Of a stretch of DNA of 64,000 bases, positions 24,755 to 33,477 are shown piece after piece (within the stretch, counting starts at the first letter, position 1; each line of letters starts with the position of its first letter). Below the pieces are notes generated by a model. That model was given only the letters and a program-made list of their open reading frames with translations. It did no database searches and was not told where the DNA came from. The stretch is from Methanomicrobiales archaeon HGW-Methanomicrobiales-3 (GTDB taxonomy: Archaea; Halobacteriota; Methanomicrobia; Methanomicrobiales; Methanospirillaceae). The stretch spans positions 1 to 64,000 of the forward strand of contig PGYK01000002.1 of NCBI GenBank assembly GCA_002839605.1, given 5' to 3'. A program made the translations under genes and the position numbers.

Positions 24755-25390
24755 TCACTCCAATGTTTTCTTCTGTTTCACAATTTTCATTACGGATGAA
24801 ATGACTTCTGCCAATTTTTCGCGCGTGGGGGTCTGACCCCGGGTAACGCCACTCACAATGGACATGACCGTACCTTTCGTACGGATCCTGTCTTCAGGCG
24901 GCATTACAACCGATGTCTTCACTCCCTCCTTTGCGAGATCCTCATAATCGACCGGGGACTGGGAAACCACGATTGCCTTCACATCACAAGCCTGAAGGAT
25001 AAAACGGACCTTGTGCACCACGTGGGAACGTACATTCCCGTGGTGGAGGATGGCAACCTTGTGTTTCTCAATCTGCACGATCTCCTTCGGAGTAAGCCCA
25101 AAATAAGCGCCGAGGACGCCGCCCGCAATTTTGGGGGCATCCGGCGGTACGCCACTTCCGGCATTCAGTACCAGCGTGCTGATACTGTATTCAACGCCCT
25201 GTTGCCTGAGGCCTGAGGTGATATCGCACACCGGTTTGGTCACGTGGCGGCGTCCGGGAGACATCCCGACCACTATGACATCCGGGTACCGGCATTCGGA
25301 GATGGTGCCCCTCTGGGCAAGACCGCCTCCTTTACCCATGCCCATCGCCTCGCGGCAGTCAACAACCTGGGTTACTCGTCCTATCGGCAT
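24755..25390 (-). CDS. mcrC: Methyl-coenzyme M reductase operon protein C
   Basis: A 211-residue McrC protein, not a subunit of the mature enzyme. It is known as part of the ATP-dependent Mcr activation complex together with AtwA and methanogenesis marker proteins. Typical parts are GRVTQVVDCREAMGMGKGGG, VIVVGMSPGRRHVTKPVCDI and VKTSVVMPPEDRIR. Cysteines at CREAMG, CRYPD, CDI and CDVK are candidates for cluster binding. It sits between mcrD and mcrG. Confidence 0.95.
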   Translation of the reverse strand: MPIGRVTQVVDCREAMGMGKGGGLAQRGTISECRYPDVIVVGMSPGRRHVTKPVCDITSGLRQQGVEYSISTLVLNAGSGVPPDAPKIAGGVLGAYFGLTPKEIVQIEKHKVAILHHGNVRSHVVHKVRFILQACDVKAIVVSQSPVDYEDLAKEGVKTSVVMPPEDRIRTKGTVMSIVSGVTRGQTPTREKLAEVISSVMKIVKQKKTLE

Positions 25391-25394
25391 GATC

Positions 25395-25865
25395 TTATCG
25401 TATTCCCTGGAGGATTATCGGCTTGGACTTGCTGCTTGGATCAGCAAGACCGAGCATTGCCTTGTCCGCATTAGGGCCGTACTTGCAGTAATCCACAAGT
25501 GACGGTTCGGTCTTCATGAACTTACCTTCCTTGATGCGGAAGGAGAAATCGGTAAAAACCGGTTCGATCGCGGCTTTCAGTGCGGGGATGACGTCCTTGT
25601 TCTCGATTTCGAGAAGGACTGTACCTACATGAACCTGAAGTGGTATCTCCTGGTCACCGACATGGATGGTTTTCCTCATGGGATGAGGGTTCGCCTGTCC
25701 TCGTGCCGGGCCGTAGGGGACGGTTGCCGGGAGGCGCTGGCCGTTCAGGACCATACGCCGTACTCCGGCAACACTCACAATCTTGTTCAGGAGTTTTTCA
25801 GTGGTCTCTGGATTCATGAGACGCTCTGAGTCTATCCTGCACTGGGGGAACGTGGCTTCTGTCAT
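25395..25865 (-). CDS. mcrD: Methyl-coenzyme M reductase operon protein D
   Basis: 156 residues from MTEATFPQCRIDSERLMNPE. AAGGATACGA precedes this ATG, and the 49-residue in-frame extension upstream lies in mcrB and was rejected. McrD binds apo-Mcr and is thought to help assembly or F430 insertion. The segment RMVLNGQRLPATVPYGPARG is typical. It starts 16 bp after the mcrB stop. Confidence 0.95.
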   Translation of the reverse strand: MTEATFPQCRIDSERLMNPETTEKLLNKIVSVAGVRRMVLNGQRLPATVPYGPARGQANPHPMRKTIHVGDQEIPLQVHVGTVLLEIENKDVIPALKAAIEPVFTDFSFRIKEGKFMKTEPSLVDYCKYGPNADKAMLGLADPSSKSKPIILQGIR

Positions 25866-25881
25866 TCGTATCCTTGAGGGT

Positions 25882-27195
25882 TTAGATACCCTTTGCAATT
25901 GCCTGGATCGGCTTCTTGAACGCGTCAATCTGGCCGAAGGTGTCCTGGTAGATCTTCGAGGTGTGTTCGGGTCCGAACATCTGGGTACCTGCATCGAGTG
26001 CACAGGCTGCAACGATACAGGGCATACCTACACCGGCTGCGTGCCTGGTAACGACGTGGTTACCGTTGAAGACACCGGGACCGCCGCCACCGTAGATTGA
26101 GTGGCTGAAGAACGAGAAACCGACTGCGACACCCATTGCGCGACCGAAGTCTGCGCCGGGGAGGCCGGTCTCGTGCTCGAGCAGGTCGTTGAAGTAGAGC
26201 AGGGTTGCTGAGACTGCCTGGGCGAAACGTCCGGCACCACAGTTGACCATGGTTGCTGCAAGGGTTCCTGCAGATGCGTAGGCGTTCCAGAGCATGGGGT
26301 CCTTGGTCTCGTAGGAGATGAAGCCGCTCTTGCCCTTCTTGCCTGCCTTGATGACCTTGTCCTCAATGGCCTTTTCGACGAGGCTCTGCACAACAGTACC
26401 GATGGTACCGGTCTTGCCGTTCTTCTTGACGAGTTCGTAGACGATGTTGTTTGCGTTGAGTCCCTGGTATGCGTAGAGAAGGAGCTGGGCGCGCTCGAAC
26501 GGGCCGATTGCGTTACCCATCTCGAACATACCTGCCTGCTCGAAGGTTGCTGAAAGTGCTGCACCCTGGACTGCATTCCGGTGGGTCATCATGACCGCGT
26601 GGTTTGCGGGGATGTTACGGAGTGCGTAGCCGAGACCTTCGTTGAACTGGGGGATGGACAGAATCGAGACGACGTTGCCGCCCTGCATGTCCATGGTCTG
26701 CGGGTAGGTACCCCAGACTGCTGCCTTGACGTAGGAACCATCGAACATGTCAACCTTGTACTGGTCAACCAGTGCATAGGTGACTGCTGCTGCAACGTTA
26801 GTTGCTGCAACATCGTAGGTTGCTGCCGCGTTCATACGGGCAGTCGGGATCTCGACAAGGATCATCTTGCCGCCGCCGACCTTGGTGATCTTGGTGTTGT
26901 CACCGGCTTCGACCTGGACCATGTCCTTGATCTTGGCTGCGAGTGCATCTGAGTCCTTGACACAGCTGCAGTTCATGCTGCGGCCGAGGATCTGGTTTGA
27001 CTTGCCGCCGACCTTTCCGGTCTTGAGTGCGTCCTCAATGCCGGCGAAGTTGACTGCAACCGTCCTCTTGGTGAGGTCGATAACATTCAGTGCGCCCTTG
27101 TTAACAACCGGGCTGATCTTGTCAATGGTGACATTGCTCTTTAAGAGCTTACCCTCATCGTCGTAGAGGTCGATTGAATCTTTGTATTTTGCCAT
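25882..27195 (-). CDS. mcrB: Methyl-coenzyme M reductase subunit beta
   Basis: A 437-residue beta subunit and first gene of the mcr operon. It starts MAKYKDSIDLYDDEGKLLKS with GGAGGAATTCAA upstream. A longer in-frame reading into the leader was rejected. Conserved parts include DLTKRTVAVNFAGIEDALKT, the NAVQGAALSATFEQAGMFEM helix and the C-terminal YGGGGPGVFNGNHVVTRHA, near the coenzyme B binding end of the channel. Confidence 0.98.
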   Translation of the reverse strand: MAKYKDSIDLYDDEGKLLKSNVTIDKISPVVNKGALNVIDLTKRTVAVNFAGIEDALKTGKVGGKSNQILGRSMNCSCVKDSDALAAKIKDMVQVEAGDNTKITKVGGGKMILVEIPTARMNAAATYDVAATNVAAAVTYALVDQYKVDMFDGSYVKAAVWGTYPQTMDMQGGNVVSILSIPQFNEGLGYALRNIPANHAVMMTHRNAVQGAALSATFEQAGMFEMGNAIGPFERAQLLLYAYQGLNANNIVYELVKKNGKTGTIGTVVQSLVEKAIEDKVIKAGKKGKSGFISYETKDPMLWNAYASAGTLAATMVNCGAGRFAQAVSATLLYFNDLLEHETGLPGADFGRAMGVAVGFSFFSHSIYGGGGPGVFNGNHVVTRHAAGVGMPCIVAACALDAGTQMFGPEHTSKIYQDTFGQIDAFKKPIQAIAKGI

Positions 27196-27355
27196 TTGAA
27201 TTCCTCCAAATTGTAGTTTAACCGCGGTACAATACTGTCGCTGAACGAGAGCGTGTACTCTTGAAGCACACGAGTAATGAGTGAAAGTCGCTATTGCACG
27301 TCCCCTAAGATGGGACATTCAATAATTCCCAATTTCGCCATATAAGTATTCCTAT
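27196..27355 (-). promoter_or_regulatory. mcr operon promoter and 5' leader
   Basis: The minus strand has a good TATA box CTTATATGG at 27339-27347, placing transcription start near 27315-27320 and leaving a leader of about 120 nt before mcrB. The leader begins with a small hairpin GTCCC-ATCTTA-GGGGAC (about 27298-27315) and ends with GGAGG. Long leaders are usual for mcr. Confidence 0.65.
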
Positions 27356-27679
27356 TTTATCTCGAAAACAAGTTCTATAATTTTATTGCAATAATAGGAA
27401 AAATTGAAGCAATGTTCAAATACTACATAAATATCAAGTTTCATTGTTTTACGCAGTATTACGAAAATAAAAACAGATCATACGAAATTGTATTGTTACC
27501 CGCAGTTCGTTAGATTTTCCTGCGCGCTCTCTATAAAAAATGTAAGGTTGAGGAGCATGTTCCGGGTGCAGGAATACACCGGGTGTTCTCCTCCTCCAGG
27601 AACTGATTTGCAGTGCTTCGTCTGGTGCGATTATCGTCGTCGAATAAAATTTTTTACCATGGAGATAAAATCTCCATGC
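27356..27679. other. AT-rich spacer between the hdr and mcr operons
   Basis: About 320 bp, strongly AT-rich between 27360 and 27500 and less so beyond. Two AT-rich TATA-like places occur on the minus strand, but I see no credible coding frame, tRNA or repeat. It probably holds the end of the hdr-mvhD transcript and upstream elements of the mcr promoter. Confidence 0.5.
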
Positions 27680-28141
27680 TCACTTTTTCTGGAACTCGGC
27701 GAGGGGGCTTGGTCCGAGTTCACGGACCATGTTGACCACATCGGTCACGACAGCGCCCCACTTTGCGCCTTCGGATGCCGATACGAAGGTCATCCTGAAG
27801 CGGCGGTCGTCAAGACCGATACTCTTCATTAAGCGCTTGACCATGAACATCCGCTTTGCTGCCTTGTAGTTGCCTTCAAGGTAGTGGCAGTCACCAAAGT
27901 GACAGCCGGAGACAAGCACGCCATCGGCGCCGTCAGCGAATGCTTTCAGGACGAAGAGCGAGTCGATACGTCCCGTGCACATGACACGGACAATCCGGAT
28001 GTCGGGCGGGTACTGGATACGACCGCCGCCGGCAAGGTCCGCACCTGCATAGGAACACCAGTTGCAGACGATGCCCTGGATCTTTGGCTGCCAGATGCCG
28101 GGTCCCCTTTCGGGAATTGCGAAGTTACCTGGTGCAGACAT
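27680..28141 (-). CDS. mvhD: F420-non-reducing hydrogenase/heterodisulfide reductase iron-sulfur subunit D
   Basis: A 153-residue MvhD-family protein with a [2Fe-2S]-type cysteine set: CNWCSYAGADLAGGG, MCTGRID and CHFGDCHYLEGN. MvhD passes electrons from a hydrogenase or formate dehydrogenase to HdrA for flavin-based bifurcation. No mvhA/mvhG genes are in the window. Its ATG overlaps the hdrA stop by one base, so HdrA and MvhD are tightly coupled. Confidence 0.93.
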   Translation of the reverse strand: MSAPGNFAIPERGPGIWQPKIQGIVCNWCSYAGADLAGGGRIQYPPDIRIVRVMCTGRIDSLFVLKAFADGADGVLVSGCHFGDCHYLEGNYKAAKRMFMVKRLMKSIGLDDRRFRMTFVSASEGAKWGAVVTDVVNMVRELGPSPLAEFQKK

Positions 28142-30318
28142 TACTGCTCACCTCCAAGGAGGAACGCATCAATCTGAGCCACGATCTGGGGTGTGGTGAA
28201 GTGGTTCATCCAGATAGCACCGCCGGGGCAGAAGCCTCCGCAGGTACCGCAGCCTTTACATTTGGCTTCGGTGACCTGCATGACTGTCCGCCCGTCTTTC
28301 TCAACAAGCGAGAGTGCACTGTAGGGGCAGAGGTTGACGCACATGCCGCAGCCTGCGCACTTCTCCTCAATACAGGATGCGAAGTAGGGTTCGAGTTCGA
28401 CCTCTCCCTTATGGATAGGGATACTTGCTGCAGATGCTGCGCCTTCTGCCGATGCAACGGTGTCAGGGATATCCTTGGGGCCCTGGCAGACGCCGGCAAG
28501 GAAGACTCCTGCTGTGGTGGTTCCGCACGGGTTCAGCTTCGGGTGGGCTTCAAGGAGCCATCCGTCCATGGAACAGGAGACCCCGAAGAGCTTGCGGGTC
28601 CGGTTGGTGTCAGCCGAGGGCTGGACTGCGGATGCGAGCACGACCATGTCGACTTCCATGTCGATCGGGCGGTCGAGGAGAGTATCATCAGTCATGACGT
28701 GAAGGTTCTTGGTTGCCTTGTCCTCCATGATGTTTGCAACACGGCCGCGGATGAACTTCGCGCCCTCGTCCTGGATACGGTAATAGAACTCTTCGTACAT
28801 CTTGCCGAAAGACCGGATATCCATGTAGAAGAGGTAGGGAACGCATCCCGGGATCTTCTCGATGATCTGGTGGGCGTGTTTTAACGAGTACATACAACAG
28901 AACCGGCTGCAGTAGGGCTTGCCGGTCCCGGTGTTGTCACGGGATCCTGCACAGAGCACAAAGGCTACCCGCTTGGGGGTCTGGCCATCGCTCGGGCGCA
29001 CAAGGTGGCCACCGGTTGGCCCGGATGCACAGATAAGCCGCTCGAACTCGAGGCTGGTGATAACGTTCTCGAACCGCTTGTATCCCCATTCTTCTTTCTT
29101 CTCGATGGGGAAGATATCGTAGCCGGTTGCGAGGATGACCGTTCCAACCTTGACCTTGATGAACTCGTCCTTGGACTCGAGGTCGATTGCCCGCTTCTCG
29201 GGACCGCAGGCGGTGACACAGATACCGCACTTGACACAGGAGTCGAAGTCGATGGTGTAGATCAGGGGAACGACCTGCGGGTGGTTGATATAGATGGCCT
29301 TCCGGGGTTTCATGCCCACTTCGAACATGTTGGGCTTGACAACCGGGCAGGCCGTTTCACAGTCCCCACAGCCGTTGCAGCCGCCGCCGACAATACCTTT
29401 TGCTTCTGCTTCCTTGGGGGTCATCACACCGCGGGCTTTCTTGCGGATGGTGACATCGAAGTTACCGATGTACCCTTCGACTTCGTGAACCTCGGAGTAG
29501 GTGTAGAGCTCAATGTTTTCGTCCCTGCCGACATCCACCATCTTCGGTGTTAAAATACACTGCGAACAGTCGAGGGTCGGGAAGGTCTTGTCGAGCTGGG
29601 ACATGCGTCCGCCAATGCTTGTGTCTGCTTCGATGAGGTAGGTCTTGATTCCTGCTGCTGCAAGGTCAAGGGATGCCTGCATGCCGGCAACACCTGCACC
29701 AACGACCATGGCTGCCTTCTCGACCGGCACTGACTTTGGATAGAGATCCTGAAGGAGTGCGGCCTTTGCTACGGCAATCTTGATGGCATCTATTGCCTTA
29801 TCCGTTGATCCAACGCGGTCATGCATGTGCACCCACGAGTTCTGGTCGCGGATGTTTGCCATCTCGAACCGGAACGGGTTCAGGCCGCCATCCTTGGTGG
29901 CCGCTCTGAAGGTCGGCTCGTGGAGACGCGGGGTGCAGGCTGCGACGACAACACCGGTCAGTTTGTGGTCCTTGATTGCCTTGTGAATGACCGTCTGCCC
30001 GGGCATCGAACACATGTACTTGTAGTTGTCAACATAGGCTACGTGCGGGATGCTCTTTGATGATTCCTGCACGGCGTCGATATCCATTGACCCGGCGATG
30101 TTGGTACCGCAGTGGCAAATGAACACGCCAATGCGTGCATCTCCCTGCTGGGTTGTGCTGCTGACAGCTGCCGGTGCAGCTGCGGGTTTTGCCGGGGCTG
30201 CCTTGGGCGTTGCTGCCGGTACCTGCTTCTTGACTTCCTGTTTCACGGGAGCTACCTTCTTTGAGTCCTCTTTCTTGGACGGGGTTTTCTTGGTGGTTGC
30301 TTTCTTCTTTTCTGCCAT
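28141..30318 (-). CDS. hdrA: CoB-CoM heterodisulfide reductase subunit A with Lys/Ala/Pro-rich N-terminal extension
   Basis: A 725-residue flavin and iron-sulfur protein that carries out electron bifurcation. GVFICHCGTNIAGSMDID appears only at about residue 63. The preceding 60 residues are a Lys/Ala/Pro/Thr-rich extension. Next come the FAD-binding VVGAGVAGMQASLDLAAAG, clusters CNGCGDCETACP and CVKCGICVTACGP, and two C-terminal ferredoxin motifs (CAGCGMCVNLCP, CKGCGTCGGFCP). The start MAEKKKATTKK at 30318 has GAGGTGG upstream. The cytoplasmic complex reduces CoM-S-S-CoB and ferredoxin. Confidence 0.96.
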   Translation of the reverse strand: MAEKKKATTKKTPSKKEDSKKVAPVKQEVKKQVPAATPKAAPAKPAAAPAAVSSTTQQGDARIGVFICHCGTNIAGSMDIDAVQESSKSIPHVAYVDNYKYMCSMPGQTVIHKAIKDHKLTGVVVAACTPRLHEPTFRAATKDGGLNPFRFEMANIRDQNSWVHMHDRVGSTDKAIDAIKIAVAKAALLQDLYPKSVPVEKAAMVVGAGVAGMQASLDLAAAGIKTYLIEADTSIGGRMSQLDKTFPTLDCSQCILTPKMVDVGRDENIELYTYSEVHEVEGYIGNFDVTIRKKARGVMTPKEAEAKGIVGGGCNGCGDCETACPVVKPNMFEVGMKPRKAIYINHPQVVPLIYTIDFDSCVKCGICVTACGPEKRAIDLESKDEFIKVKVGTVILATGYDIFPIEKKEEWGYKRFENVITSLEFERLICASGPTGGHLVRPSDGQTPKRVAFVLCAGSRDNTGTGKPYCSRFCCMYSLKHAHQIIEKIPGCVPYLFYMDIRSFGKMYEEFYYRIQDEGAKFIRGRVANIMEDKATKNLHVMTDDTLLDRPIDMEVDMVVLASAVQPSADTNRTRKLFGVSCSMDGWLLEAHPKLNPCGTTTAGVFLAGVCQGPKDIPDTVASAEGAASAASIPIHKGEVELEPYFASCIEEKCAGCGMCVNLCPYSALSLVEKDGRTVMQVTEAKCKGCGTCGGFCPGGAIWMNHFTTPQIVAQIDAFLLGGEQ

Positions 30319-30328
30319 CTTTACCACC

Positions 30329-31252
30329 TCACAGTACCTTCTGCAGGAACGGCTCACAGCTGATCCCGTGGAGATCAAGCCCGAGGTCCTGCGGACTCAT
30401 TCCCTGTGCCAGACCAAGGAGTTCAGCAAAGTGAAGAACCGGAAGGTTGTACGTTACGCCAAACTTCTCCTGGATCTCAATCTGGCCGCGGTCAAACTGG
30501 AGCTGACAGAACGGACAGATGTCGGTGAGTGCGTCCACCTTCTCTTCCTTAAGGTTGATCAGCTTCTCGTTTGTTATGTCAAGCGCGTGGACGATATCGT
30601 ACCCGCGGACACCGCCACCGGCACCGCAGCACTGCATCTTGTTGCGGTACTCGACCGGAGTTGCGCCAAGGGCTGCAACAAGTTCTTCCATCCAGGTCGG
30701 GCACTCGGTGTTGAGCATGACTTCCTTCTCAAACTCACGGTCTTTGTGGGGCTTGACCAGGTGGCAGCCATAGTGAACGGCAATGCGTGCACCGGTCAGC
30801 GGGTTGGTGACACTGTCGCGGATCTTGTCAACGCCAATGAACTTGTCATTGTACAGGAGCTCTGCGGTGTGGTAGACATTGATAGTACCCTTGTACTCCA
30901 TGTCAACTTCCTTGAGCACTTCGTTGACTGCATCGCGGAGATCCTTGTTGTGCTTGAGTTTGTGGTTGACTTCCCAGATCGACTTGTAGCAACCATTGCA
31001 GACAAGAGCGATATCCATCTTCATCTGTTCTGCAAGAACGAGGTTTCTCGCTGCCATTGCATAGAAGACGTTGAGGTCGATCGAACCGAATGCACCGGGT
31101 GCGGGGCAGCAGCTGGCTCCCTTTAAGGGGACGAGCTCAACGCCGAGTTTCTTCATCGCCTTGATGGAGGCGGATTCGACACCGGGGTATCGGTTGGGGG
31201 CAATGCATCCAAGATAGAATGCGAACTTGTGGTTTGCGCCTGCTTCTGACAT
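30329..31252 (-). CDS. hdrB: CoB-CoM heterodisulfide reductase subunit B
   Basis: A 307-residue catalytic subunit with two CCG domains: CCPAPGAFG with CNGCYKS, and CCGAGGGVRGYD with CPFCQLQFDRG. These hold the two unusual [4Fe-4S] clusters that cleave the heterodisulfide. It starts MSEAGANHKFAFYLGCIAPN. It lies 3 bp after hdrC and 10 bp before hdrA. Confidence 0.97.
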   Translation of the reverse strand: MSEAGANHKFAFYLGCIAPNRYPGVESASIKAMKKLGVELVPLKGASCCPAPGAFGSIDLNVFYAMAARNLVLAEQMKMDIALVCNGCYKSIWEVNHKLKHNKDLRDAVNEVLKEVDMEYKGTINVYHTAELLYNDKFIGVDKIRDSVTNPLTGARIAVHYGCHLVKPHKDREFEKEVMLNTECPTWMEELVAALGATPVEYRNKMQCCGAGGGVRGYDIVHALDITNEKLINLKEEKVDALTDICPFCQLQFDRGQIEIQEKFGVTYNLPVLHFAELLGLAQGMSPQDLGLDLHGISCEPFLQKVL

Positions 31253-31255
31253 TGT

Positions 31256-31837
31256 TTAGCCCTCCCTTTCCTTGATGATCCGGTCTGCATTGGCCTTGAG
31301 CTGGTAGTGGTCAAGGATCTTCCTGATACCGGGCATGTATTCTGGGTATGAGTGGGTGGTCGGCGGGTCACGGGGCAGACCGATCTTTTCACGGGCTGCA
31401 CGGTTGACGTCGTTGTTGGGTACGCCGTGTCCTGATGCATAGATTGCCGTAACGGTCTTTAAGAAGTTGACCGGTACGATATCCCTCTTAAATGCGAGGT
31501 TCCGCATCGACATGATGACGTCGGTCGGGATGATGTCACGCGGGCACCGGTCTGCACAGCTGTAACAGGTAGTGCAGAGCCACAGGTCAGGGTCGGTGAG
31601 CGCTTCGTTCTCAAGCCCGAGGACTGCTCTCCGCATGAACTTGCGGATGCGGTAGGAGCTGCGTGGTGCTGACGGACAGGAGCCGGTGCAGGTACCACAC
31701 TGGTAACACATGTGGGCGATGGTGCGTGAGATTGCTTTCACGTTCTTGGTGAACTCAGGGTTTGAGTCCTCACCGTAAAATCGCTGGTCATGGAGTTTTT
31801 TCTCCAGCGCTTCTGGGTATCCTTTTGTTCGTGCCAT
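31256..31837 (-). CDS. hdrC: CoB-CoM heterodisulfide reductase subunit C
   Basis: A 193-residue iron-sulfur subunit with two [4Fe-4S] motifs (CYQCGTCTGSCP near residue 40 and CTTCYSCADRCP near 85) linking HdrA to HdrB. The ATG at 31837 is taken as the start. A GTG at 31846 overlaps the polyferredoxin stop (GTGA), has GGAG at good spacing and is equally possible. It is the second gene of the polyferredoxin-hdrCBA-mvhD operon. Confidence 0.95.
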   Translation of the reverse strand: MARTKGYPEALEKKLHDQRFYGEDSNPEFTKNVKAISRTIAHMCYQCGTCTGSCPSAPRSSYRIRKFMRRAVLGLENEALTDPDLWLCTTCYSCADRCPRDIIPTDVIMSMRNLAFKRDIVPVNFLKTVTAIYASGHGVPNNDVNRAAREKIGLPRDPPTTHSYPEYMPGIRKILDHYQLKANADRIIKEREG

Positions 31838-31842
31838 GATGC

Positions 31843-33018
31843 TCACGCCTTCTCCATCTGTTTAATATTGACCTGGCCGGTGATCTCCTCTTTCACCTTG
31901 GATGTCCGGGTGGTGCAGAGTTTTGCCTTGATCTTCTTGAACAGGTCGGTCTCGGTCCCCTTCATGCGGACATCGGTCCTTGTCAGGACAATAATGTCTT
32001 CACCGGGGCAGGCATTGACACAGGCTCCGCAGAGGATACAGTAATCCTTGTTGACTGCAATGGTTGCCTCTCTGCTGTCGAGTTTCATGTCCGCTGCAGC
32101 CATCGGTGTCGGCAGGTAAATCGCGTTTGCCGGGCAGATGTCTGCGCAGGTCGAGCAGCCGCCGGGGCATTTCTCGGCGTGGAACTCAATGTCACCTTCA
32201 AAGATCTTCTCAACGGTGATTGCCTCAGTCGGGCAGTTCACTGCACACCATCTGCAGGTGCAGCAGTTGTCCTGGATAATGCTGACCTTCCCATCGATCT
32301 TGTCGGAGATGATCTCACGTTCGACAGTGATGCACTCTTCGGGACATGCTTCAACGCATACCTTGCAGGCATCACACTTGGTTTCATCCCAGATGACGTC
32401 GCCCTCGACTTTGCCGGTCTCGGCAGAGAAGGCCTTGTGCTTCACGACAATTGCAGGGCAGAGTGCACCGCAGAGGCCGCACAGGGAGCATTTCTCCTTG
32501 TCGACAGTAAAAGTAGTCTTGGTCTTCATTGCAGCCGCTTTTGGCTTTGCACCAGCGACTGGTCCCTTGTAGGTTCCTTCGTATGCGGGGACATTACGGT
32601 CAATGGCGTCACGCGGGCAGACCTCTTCACAGATGGTGCACTTGACGCATTTCTCGTCATCGATCTCCGCTTTCATATCATATTGCGGGAACCCTTCCTT
32701 CTCGAGGATCGGGAGTCTCTCCTGTCCATCCACCTTCAATGTCAGTGCATTGAACGGGCACATGATGACGCAGACGCCACAATAGGAGCACTTGGTCTCA
32801 TCGACATCGATTGGGGCTGCGTAATTAATTGCACCGCGCCTCGATGCTCCGACAAGCCCGAGAACAATTGCCTCCTCAGGGCAGGCGTCAACACAGATAC
32901 CGCATCCTGTGCAGGTCTCTGAATTGAGTATCAGGTTGTTAACGTTCTGGAGGAGTCTCTGCTCCATCACAACGTTAACCCCATCTTTCTTCTTGGAAAA
33001 CTTTGGAAACAATGCCAT
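31843..33018 (-). CDS. Polyferredoxin with about eight [4Fe-4S] motifs (FwdF/FmdF-like)
   Basis: 391 residues. Eight CxxCxxCxxxCP-type motifs occur along the chain: CTGCGICVDACP, CSYCGVCVIMCP, CVKCTICEEVCP, CSLCGLCGALCP, CDACKVCVEACP, CCTCRWCAVNCP, CPGGCSTCADICP (first spacing longer) and CILCGACVNACP. Length and cluster number match FwdF/FmdF of formylmethanofuran dehydrogenase rather than the 12-cluster MvhB. It heads the hdr operon, which suggests it carries electrons between Hdr and CO2 reduction. GTGAGGG precedes the ATG. Confidence 0.88.
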   Translation of the reverse strand: MALFPKFSKKKDGVNVVMEQRLLQNVNNLILNSETCTGCGICVDACPEEAIVLGLVGASRRGAINYAAPIDVDETKCSYCGVCVIMCPFNALTLKVDGQERLPILEKEGFPQYDMKAEIDDEKCVKCTICEEVCPRDAIDRNVPAYEGTYKGPVAGAKPKAAAMKTKTTFTVDKEKCSLCGLCGALCPAIVVKHKAFSAETGKVEGDVIWDETKCDACKVCVEACPEECITVEREIISDKIDGKVSIIQDNCCTCRWCAVNCPTEAITVEKIFEGDIEFHAEKCPGGCSTCADICPANAIYLPTPMAAADMKLDSREATIAVNKDYCILCGACVNACPGEDIIVLTRTDVRMKGTETDLFKKIKAKLCTTRTSKVKEEITGQVNIKQMEKA

Positions 33019-33477
33019 GAATTAACCCTCACGCTGTTTCTTATTGCATATATCGCCACGGTTGCTGAATTTTCGGAAATTCCGTTTGAGTTATTCCGGA
33101 ATTTCCGGTTTCAACAGGGCTATGCAACCACACAATTATTACAGCCAGTATAACGCTTTTTATGTGCACTGCAAATGCCATCTTTTCACTTTTCACGCAC
33201 CAGCTATAGATCGATTATCAAAAATCGACTAACAAAAAGTGGTTGAAGAATGTAGATAAATGTTCTGAAATTTATCGGGAAAAAAGGGACAGAATATTCG
33301 CGTTTCTTTTAATTTAGTTTATATAGTTTTTAAATAAGTCAATTAGGTTAAGTTTACTTTTTCCCATAATTTTCATGCGCTCCGGAATACCTTAATCCGG
33401 TTTTTTTTAAGCTGGAATCAATTAGAAAATTTATTCAATCCTAATCATGGTACCTTTGTAGTACCGGAGGTTATTTC
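33019..33477. promoter_or_regulatory. Divergent promoter region between the hdr operon and ftr
   Basis: 459 bp without a credible gene, very AT-rich from 33230 to 33440. On the minus strand CATAAAAAGC at about 33155-33165 is a TATA candidate for the polyferredoxin-hdr transcript (leader about 110 nt). On the plus strand TTTATATAG at about 33318-33326 is the best TATA for ftr, giving a leader of about 130 nt that ends with GGAGG. Confidence 0.5.
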
